A DNA stretch of 58,078 nt from Cytophagales bacterium (GTDB lineage: Bacteria; Bacteroidota; Bacteroidia; Cytophagales; Cyclobacteriaceae), in assembly GCA_020403045.1 (NCBI GenBank), contig JADBYK010000035.1:1-58078 (forward strand), read 5' to 3'. Positions within the stretch are counted from its first letter, which is position 1, and each line of letters begins with the position of its first letter. The notes beneath the pieces are model-generated. The model did no database searches, had not been told where the DNA came from, and was given only the letters and a program-made list of their open reading frames with translations. The translations under genes were made by a program, and so were the position numbers. Shown here one piece after another: positions 52,629-58,078 of the stretch.

Positions 52629-52988
52629 CTAGTTTGACTCTTCTGAGGCAGTTGGTGCTATTGGTGTTTTACGAACAACCTTTAAGAGGAAGTTTTTGTC
52701 GAGGCTAAGTTCGTAGGTGGCCTCCTTCATCAACTGCATTGCCTTTGTCGACTGTTGTAAAATTTGCAAAAGGTCATGAGCAATAATGGAACCCTTGATG
52801 TTATTAACTGCCTTACCGTTGGCTGCCTCTAATACAAAACTGTAGCCTGATTTTACTTTTTGTCCCATCGCCTTGAATTCGTGGCCATACAACTTGTATT
52901 GTTGTGGCTCCTGTTCAGCCGCACTCATTAACTTTAAAATGACAGGTCTGTACTTGTTCCAAATGGGCGAGTAGGGGTTGTAATCCAC
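52629..52988 (-). CDS. Conserved small protein of unknown function
   Basis: A 119-residue protein, basic, with a likely alpha/beta core (QQYKLYGHEFKAMGQKVKSGYSFVLEAANGK) and a long helix (IIAHDLLQILQQSTKAMQLMKE). No signal peptide. Not recognised as a named family. It converges on rpoD with 6 bp between stop codons. Confidence 0.75.
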   Translation of the reverse strand: MDYNPYSPIWNKYRPVILKLMSAAEQEPQQYKLYGHEFKAMGQKVKSGYSFVLEAANGKAVNNIKGSIIAHDLLQILQQSTKAMQLMKEATYELSLDKNFLLKVVRKTPIAPTASEESN

Positions 52989-53074
52989 GGTAAGTTATTA
53001 ATTGGTAATAATTCGACAAAGATAGTCAATTCTGTCGGAAGCCGATCTAAACGTTTTCAGCCAAAATGGTCTAC

Positions 53075-54052
53075 TCAAACCAACTCGACCTTTTTCTTAT
53101 CGAGATAGTCCCATACTAAGCTGCTCGCACCTAAAATGGGAGCGGCTTGGTTTTGCATGGCGGATGGAAGCACTTTGATTTTTCCGCGAAAGAGTGGCAT
53201 AAGGTTAGCCTCCATATGCCGGATGGTTGGCTTAAAGATTAAATCGCCTGCCTGTGAAAGGCCTCCGAACAAAAAGATAGCCTCCGGATCTGTGTGAACG
53301 ACAGTCTCTGCCAACTTCATTCCTAAGATTCGTCCGGTATATTCGTATGCTTCTTTCGCAACAATATCTCCTCGAAGTGCTGCCTCAGAGATCATTTTAG
53401 TATTCAGGTGATCAAAACTAATACCACGCAGCTCGCTTGGCTCCAGGTGGTCAGCAAGTAATTTATACACGGTTCGCTTAATGCCAGTTGCAGATACATA
53501 TGTTTCCAGGCATCCGCGTTTTCCGCAGTTACAGTACCTTCCATTTGGGTTTACAGAAGTATGACCGACTTCACCGGCTATTCCGTGATGACCGTTTAGT
53601 AAAATTCCTCCACAAACAAATCCACTTCCAAGTCCGGTTCCCAGCGTGATGACCACAAAGTCTTTCATGTTCTTAGCGTTTCCATAGATCATTTCGCCCA
53701 CGGCAGCCGCATTGGCATCATTGGTAAGAATGCAGGGTATTCCAAATTCATCTGTAAAAAGCTTTGCCAAAGGAAGAACGCCTTTCCATTTTAAATTAGT
53801 AGCACGTTCGATATTTCCTGTATAGTAATTTCCATTGGCAGCACCTACGCCAATACCAACAATCCTAGTATCAGAAGGTATTGACGTCATACCTTCGCGA
53901 AGCGCATCAGCCATACCTCTAAAATAGTCCTGAAATTCTTCATATTGAGTGGTGGGTATATTTCCCTGAAAGTGAACGTGACCCGCTCGATCAACAATTC
54001 CATACTTCGTATTTGTTCCACCGATGTCAATTCCTACGGTAAGTTCTCTCAT
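53075..54052 (-). CDS. glk: ROK-family glucokinase
   Basis: A 325-residue sugar kinase from ATG 54052 (MRELTVGIDIGGTNTKYGI). The ATP phosphate-binding DIGGTNTK, catalytic aspartate in LTNDANAAAVGE, the ROK signature GEVGHTSVN and zinc motif CNCGKRGCLE are all present. It lies 10 bp after pfkA and with pgi forms a glycolytic entry block, so glucose is the likely substrate. Confidence 0.92.
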   Translation of the reverse strand: MRELTVGIDIGGTNTKYGIVDRAGHVHFQGNIPTTQYEEFQDYFRGMADALREGMTSIPSDTRIVGIGVGAANGNYYTGNIERATNLKWKGVLPLAKLFTDEFGIPCILTNDANAAAVGEMIYGNAKNMKDFVVITLGTGLGSGFVCGGILLNGHHGIAGEVGHTSVNPNGRYCNCGKRGCLETYVSATGIKRTVYKLLADHLEPSELRGISFDHLNTKMISEAALRGDIVAKEAYEYTGRILGMKLAETVVHTDPEAIFLFGGLSQAGDLIFKPTIRHMEANLMPLFRGKIKVLPSAMQNQAAPILGASSLVWDYLDKKKVELV

Positions 54053-54062
54053 TTCCTTATCA

Positions 54063-55046
54063 TTAAATGGAAAGTATTTTAGCAATACGCAAGGATTCCT
54101 GATCGATTTCGTGGTGGTGACTCATAATCAGGTCAAAATTGTTGTAAACCATCACACCATTTTTTACTCCTACCATCACATCGTATTTTCCATCCAATAA
54201 CCCTTCCACTGCAGCCACTCCCATTTTGCTAGCTAAAACTCTATCGAAATACGTGGGAGTACCTCCTCGCTGAAGATGACCAAGGATGGTCACTTTAATA
54301 TCGAAATAATTGTTACGCTCTGAAAACTTCTTGGCTAGTTCAATGGCGCCACCGATTTTACTTCCTTCAGCGACCACAATAAGGCTTGACTTCTTATTCG
54401 TCTTTCCGCCTTCATCCAATATGTTAAACAGGTCATCGATAGACATCGATTCCTCTGGAAGAATCGTGACAACGGCACCTCCCGCAATACCACAGTTTAT
54501 GGCGATATAACCAGAATTTCGTCCCATCACTTCAATAAAAAACAATCGGTTATGGGAGATGGCTGTATCTCTGATCTTATCAATCGCCTCTACGGCCGTG
54601 TTAGTGGCAGTATCGAATCCAATAGTATAATCGGTTCCGGCAAGATCGTTGTCAATCGTACCTGGAATGCAAATGGATGGTATTTGGTATTCTTCGTAAA
54701 ATTTGTGTAGCCCAGTAAATGTACCATCTCCACCAATAGCAACAAGTGAGTCGATGCCGTTCTTTTTCAGGTTTAGATACGCTTTTTCACGCCCCTCTTT
54801 AGTACGAAATTCTTGACTGCGAGCGGTCTTCAAAATCGTTCCACCCCGCTGAATGATGTTTCCAACTGACCGAGCACCAAGTTTGACAATATCTCCGCTT
54901 ATCATGCCTTCGTATCCTTGCATAATGCCGTAGACTTCCTTTTTGTAATAAATAGAAGCCCGAACTACTGCACGAATGGCCGCGTTCATTCCGGGTGCAT
55001 CGCCACCGGACGTAAACACACCTATTTTTGAAATTTTATTCTCCAT
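54063..55046 (-). CDS. pfkA: 6-phosphofructokinase
   Basis: A 327-residue ATP-dependent phosphofructokinase. N-terminal SGGDAPGMNAAIRA, ATP-site GGDGTFTG (the G after GGDG favours ATP over pyrophosphate), catalytic GTIDNDLAGTDYTIGFDTA with the Asp base, and EVMGRNSGYIA bind fructose 6-phosphate. Commits sugar to glycolysis. It is second in the block pgi-pfkA-glk on the minus strand. Confidence 0.96.
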   Translation of the reverse strand: MENKISKIGVFTSGGDAPGMNAAIRAVVRASIYYKKEVYGIMQGYEGMISGDIVKLGARSVGNIIQRGGTILKTARSQEFRTKEGREKAYLNLKKNGIDSLVAIGGDGTFTGLHKFYEEYQIPSICIPGTIDNDLAGTDYTIGFDTATNTAVEAIDKIRDTAISHNRLFFIEVMGRNSGYIAINCGIAGGAVVTILPEESMSIDDLFNILDEGGKTNKKSSLIVVAEGSKIGGAIELAKKFSERNNYFDIKVTILGHLQRGGTPTYFDRVLASKMGVAAVEGLLDGKYDVMVGVKNGVMVYNNFDLIMSHHHEIDQESLRIAKILSI

Positions 55047-55115
55047 TGATCTATTTGAGAAATCAAAAATAGTAGATGAAGCCCAGTTTACAAGAAGGTT
55101 ATTTTTGTGTGGTAT

Positions 55116-56768
55116 TTATTGTGCTTTCAATCGTTTGAAATAGTTTATCAGTCCGTTGGTAGATGAATCATGGGAAGAAATGGCCTCTTTTGATTGCAAT
55201 TCGGGTAGAATTTTTTTCGCCAGCACTTTTCCAAGTTCCACGCCCCACTGGTCAAAACTGTAAATGTTCCATAGCACACCTTGTACAAATATTTTGTGTT
55301 CATACATAGCAATCAATGACCCCAATGTTTTTGGCGTAAGCCTCTCAAACAGGATTGAATTAGTTGGTTTGCTTCCTGCGAAGACGCGGTACGGCAAATG
55401 GAATTCTATTTCCTCTTGCGACATACCTGATGCCTTTAGTTCGGCTTTAACTTCTTCCTCTGCCTTACCCATCAAAAGTGCTTCTGTCTGGGCAAAAAAG
55501 TTAGATAGTAACTTATCGTGATGATCGCTCAGCGGATTGTGACTTACTGCCGGAGCGATAAAATCACAGGGAATGATTTTTGTACCCTGGTGAATCAGCT
55601 GGTAAAACGCATGTTGACCATTCGTTCCGGGTTCTCCCCAGATCACAGGTCCTGTTTGGTAGTTGATAAGTTTCCCCGTGCGGTCTATCGACTTGCCATT
55701 ACTTTCCATATTTCCTTGTTGGAAATAGGCTGCGAATCGGTGCAGGTATTGGTCATAAGGCAAAATGGCCTCAGAGGAAGTGTCGAAAAAATCAACGTAC
55801 CAGATTCCAATCAAAGCCAAAATCACCGGGATGTTTTTGTCAAGAGGCGCTGTTTTAAAATGGTTGTCCATTTCATGCGCGCCTGTTAACAAAGCCTCAA
55901 AATTTTCAAACCCAATTGTGCACGCAATGGATAAACCAATGGAAGACCACAACGAATAGCGACCACCCACCCAGTCCCAAAACACAAACATATTTTCAGG
56001 GGCAATACCAAATTCAGTCACTGATTTTGTATTGGTAGATACGGCAACGAAATGTTTGGCAACGTCTCCTTGTTGATTTGAACTGGAGAGAAACCATTGC
56101 TTAGCAGACTCAGCATTCGTCATTGTTTCCTGCGTGGTGAACGTCTTAGAAGCAATGATGAAAAGTGTAGTCTCCGGGTTAAGGTTTTTAACCGTTTCAG
56201 CTAGGTGAGTTCCGTCTACATTTGATACAAAATGTGGCTTGATGTTTTTATGATAAGGCTTCAACGCTTCGCATACCATTAGCGGTCCAAGATCGGATCC
56301 ACCGATACCGATATTCACAATGTCTGTGATCGCCTTACCCGAATACCCTTTCCATTGTCCACTTAGTAGTTTTGTGGAGAAGTCGCGCATTTGAGCGAGT
56401 ACTTTATTTATTTCTGGCATCACGTCCGAGCCATCTACCAGCACGGGTGTGTTTGATCTATTTCTAAGTGCGGTATGAAGCACCGCTCGACCTTCTGTCT
56501 TGTTGATCTTATCGCCACGAAACATTGAGTCAATGGCATTTGGCAATTCAGCCTCGGTAGCCAACTCAACCAATAAGGCTAAGGTGTCTTGCGTGATATG
56601 ATTTTTTGAGAAATCAACTAACATGTCATTGAATGTGAGATGAAATTCTTTGAATCGCTCAGGATCTTCCTCAAATAGCTCGCGCAGGTGAGTGGCTTGC
56701 ATGGAGATAAAATGAGATGTCAGTTTAGACCAGGCATTGGTTTCGGTGGGATCGATAGATGAAAGCAT
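55116..56768 (-). CDS. pgi: Glucose-6-phosphate isomerase
   Basis: A 550-residue PGI of the full-length type. Signatures are GIGGSDLGP (substrate loop), [16 protein letters not shown] (PGI signature 1, Trp/Gly/Arg), the active-site [14 protein letters not shown] and the C-terminal [26 protein letters not shown]. Interconverts glucose 6- and fructose 6-phosphate. A 69-bp gap separates it from pfkA downstream. Confidence 0.97.
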   Translation of the reverse strand: MLSSIDPTETNAWSKLTSHFISMQATHLRELFEEDPERFKEFHLTFNDMLVDFSKNHITQDTLALLVELATEAELPNAIDSMFRGDKINKTEGRAVLHTALRNRSNTPVLVDGSDVMPEINKVLAQMRDFSTKLLSGQWKGYSGKAITDIVNIGIGGSDLGPLMVCEALKPYHKNIKPHFVSNVDGTHLAETVKNLNPETTLFIIASKTFTTQETMTNAESAKQWFLSSSNQQGDVAKHFVAVSTNTKSVTEFGIAPENMFVFWDWVGGRYSLWSSIGLSIACTIGFENFEALLTGAHEMDNHFKTAPLDKNIPVILALIGIWYVDFFDTSSEAILPYDQYLHRFAAYFQQGNMESNGKSIDRTGKLINYQTGPVIWGEPGTNGQHAFYQLIHQGTKIIPCDFIAPAVSHNPLSDHHDKLLSNFFAQTEALLMGKAEEEVKAELKASGMSQEEIEFHLPYRVFAGSKPTNSILFERLTPKTLGSLIAMYEHKIFVQGVLWNIYSFDQWGVELGKVLAKKILPELQSKEAISSHDSSTNGLINYFKRLKAQ

Positions 56769-56856
56769 ATTGTTTTATTAAGTCGACAAAAATAGGGAAG
56801 AAAAACGGATGCGTTTCTGACTTTTTTGAATCGACAATAAGAGACTAAGCGAAGTA

Positions 56857-56886
56857 AAAAAAGGTTATCCTCCGATAACCTTTTTT
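56857..56886 (-). terminator. Bidirectional-looking terminator after START-like gene
   Basis: GGTTATC (56863-56869) pairs with GATAACC (56874-56880) with a 4-base loop, flanked by A6 and T6 that extend the stem. The stop codon of the START-like gene is inside the left arm, so it ends transcription immediately at the end of that gene and might act for both strands. Confidence 0.82.
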
Positions 56887-57272
56887 AGGTTCGCCACCAG
56901 TCCTTCCCACAGATCTTGTAACTCTTCCTGATCATCAAAGTCGGAATAATCTGTCACTTTGAGAAAAGTGGTTTGAGTCAATTCATTTACTTCCAGACGA
57001 AGTTCGAAGTAGGAGGGATCATTTTCATCCTCTTTTGTTTCAGGCAGGTATTCGAATTTGGCAAAATGATTTGTCCGATGAGAACTGAGCCGTGCCTTGT
57101 GCTCCTCGTGATCCCATACAAACGTGAATACTTTTTCGGGGCTTATTCGCACGTCATCAGCAAACCATTCGGAGAGGCCACTGGCCGAATCGATATAGGG
57201 ATACAACATTTTTACGGAGGAATGGATCTCGAAATCAGTTGTAAAAAGATTTTTTTTGGTTTTTGTACTCAT
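56865..57272 (-). CDS. START-like / SRPBCC-domain protein
   Basis: A 135-residue protein with the helix-grip pattern of AHSA1/START-like proteins: IHSSVKMLYPYIDSASGLSEWFADDVRISPEKVFTFVW, broken here at W43, and a long final helix (ELQDLWEGLVANLKKVIGG). These are abundant in Bacteroidota and thought to bind a hydrophobic ligand; the role is unknown. The stop lies in a terminator hairpin. Confidence 0.83.
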   Translation of the reverse strand: MSTKTKKNLFTTDFEIHSSVKMLYPYIDSASGLSEWFADDVRISPEKVFTFVWDHEEHKARLSSHRTNHFAKFEYLPETKEDENDPSYFELRLEVNELTQTTFLKVTDYSDFDDQEELQDLWEGLVANLKKVIGG

Positions 57273-57412
57273 ACTTATTGTGATTGGATTTTAATTTAGC
57301 TCAATTTTTACTGTCCAACAAGGGCGGGGGTCATTGTTTGATAAATTCAAGAAGAAATCTAATAAGTTTTCGTTGGCGTGTCATTTGATACTGTTTAAAT
57401 CTGAAAAGTTTA

Positions 57413-57420
57413 TAAATTTG
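57413..57420 (+). promoter_or_regulatory. Candidate -7 element ahead of tRNA-like array
   Basis: TAAATTTG matches the Bacteroidota -7 consensus TAnnTTTG and lies 40 bp before the first repeat unit. TTTG at 57384 could be a -33 element, but its 25-bp spacing is a little long. If real, transcription would enter the repeat array. Confidence 0.35.
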
Positions 57421-57459
57421 CGCTCCTTAAAATTAAATAGAGCGGTATCCTGTCTTCCT

Positions 57460-58078
57460 GGCATGCAGGTTCAGGTGGTTAGAGCGTTGGATTCATATCC
57501 GCCTCAGGCGGACGGGGGTTCAAAAGGCAAAGGAAGAATAGAAGAAAATTAGGCGCGGTAGCTCAGGTGGTTAGAGCGTTGGATTCATATCCGCCTCAGG
57601 CGGACGGGGGTTCGAAAGGAAAAAGGAAGAATAGAAGAAAATTAGGCGCGGTAGCTCAGGTGGTTAGAGCGTTGGACTCATATCCGCCTGAGGCGGACGG
57701 GAGTTCAAAAGGCAAAGGAAGAATAGAAGAAAATTAGGCGCGGTAGCTCAGGTGGTTAGAGCGTTGGATTCATATCCGCCTGAGGCGGACGGGAGTTCAA
57801 AAGGCAAAGGAAGAATAGAAGAAAATTAGGCGCGGTAGCTCAGGTGGTTAGAGCGTTGGATTCATATCCGCCTGAGGCGGACGGGGGTTCAAAAGGCAAA
57901 GGAAGAATAGAAGAAAATTAGGCGCGGTAGCTCAGGTGGTTAGAGCGTTGGATTCATATCCGCCTGAGGCTGACGGGGGTTTGAAAGGAAAAAGGAAGAA
58001 TAGAAGAAAATTAGGCGCGGTAGCTCAGGTGGTTAGAGCGTTGGATTCATATCCGCCTGAGGCTGACGGGGGTTTGAA
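57460..58078 (+). repeat. Tandem array of truncated tRNA-Met-like units
   Basis: At least seven head-to-tail units of 92-93 bp start at 57460 (degenerate), 57552, 57645, 57737, 57829, 57921 and 58014, the last cut by the window edge. Each reads GGCGCGGTAGCTCAGGTGG, TTAGAGCGTTGGATTCAT, ATCC, like the acceptor 5' strand, D arm and anticodon arm (CAT) of elongator tRNA-Met. Then comes a palindrome TCCGCCTSAGGCGGA, ACGGGGGTTCAAAAGG (a T-arm-like half), and an A/G-rich spacer. No CCGCGCC or T-stem partner follows, so no unit can make a full cloverleaf. Units differ by small changes (central C or G in the palindrome; AGGCTGA in the last two). Confidence 0.85.

Noticed and set aside
57334-57552. A 72-codon reading frame reaching into the array
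   Set aside because: It runs through the repeat sequence, has no recognisable product and low-complexity composition at its end; the repeats explain it.
57552-57644. A functional tRNA-Met gene
   Set aside because: The D-arm and anticodon arm look right, but no sequence complementary to the GGCGCGG acceptor strand or to the T-stem follows in any unit, so the cloverleaf cannot close.
57460-58078. CRISPR array
   Set aside because: Units are 92-93 bp, contiguous and nearly identical throughout; there are no unique spacers of about 30 bp between short repeats, and no cas genes are present.

Overview
The window looks like a chromosomal stretch from a free-living Bacteroidota, most likely of the order Cytophagales. 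Signs are the short single-type primary sigma factor, a subtilase with a type IX secretion (T9SS) C-terminal sorting tail, many lipoproteins and outer-membrane barrels, A-rich start contexts instead of strong Shine-Dalgarno sites, the fused SerB-SerA protein and the CbpA/CbpM pair. Assignment is by recognition of families only; no search was run. Apart from the tandem repeat at the right end, no gap above 300 bases lacks a gene or gene remnant.

1-18.7 kb is housekeeping and metabolism: a three-hairpin intergenic block, fused serine-biosynthesis enzyme, accA, a metallo-beta-lactamase-fold hydrolase, an AT-rich insert with a lipoprotein and a small membrane protein, a run patatin-hutU-acyltransferase-barrel, folC-trmB, an LpxH-like phosphatase with a glycosyltransferase, a TrpF-like protein that lacks the catalytic cysteine, a lipoprotein plus T9SS subtilase, and an ABC-F ATPase.

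18.8-42.6 kb is a stress or dormancy island: five tandem-domain universal stress proteins, a helical-repeat protein, CHAD protein, YdjM-like hydrolase, cardiolipin-synthase-like enzyme, an adaptor/permease/ATPase export system, several small membrane or lipoproteins, an ATP-cone nuclease, CbpA-CbpM chaperones, a calcium-type P-ATPase, a hibernation factor, an eRF1-like small protein, a broken phosphoribosyltransferase and an Mla lipid transporter. Nearly every operon here has, in its upstream intergenic region, a palindrome of the form RTGAY-N4-RTCAY typical of CRP/FNR-family regulators. This resembles in content the hypoxia/dormancy regulons known from other phyla (DosR in mycobacteria, Anr in pseudomonads), and is the most interesting system-level signal in the window. 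Two remnants (a nonsense-interrupted gene and the truncated phosphoribosyltransferase) show that the island is being remodelled.

42.7-52.6 kb is mixed: a large Asp-box beta-propeller protein, a lipoprotein with a possible papain-like catalytic triad, a two-subunit molybdenum hydroxylase (IorAB type) followed by a TOBE-domain ABC ATPase, a front-end-type fatty acid desaturase with a candidate operator, and the primary sigma factor. 52.6-57.3 kb carries a glycolytic block (ROK glucokinase, pfkA, pgi) and a START-like protein. From 57,460 to the window edge lie at least seven tandem copies of a 92-93 bp unit that begins like an elongator tRNA-Met gene (CAT anticodon) but lacks the 3' half of the cloverleaf and carries a GC-rich palindrome instead.
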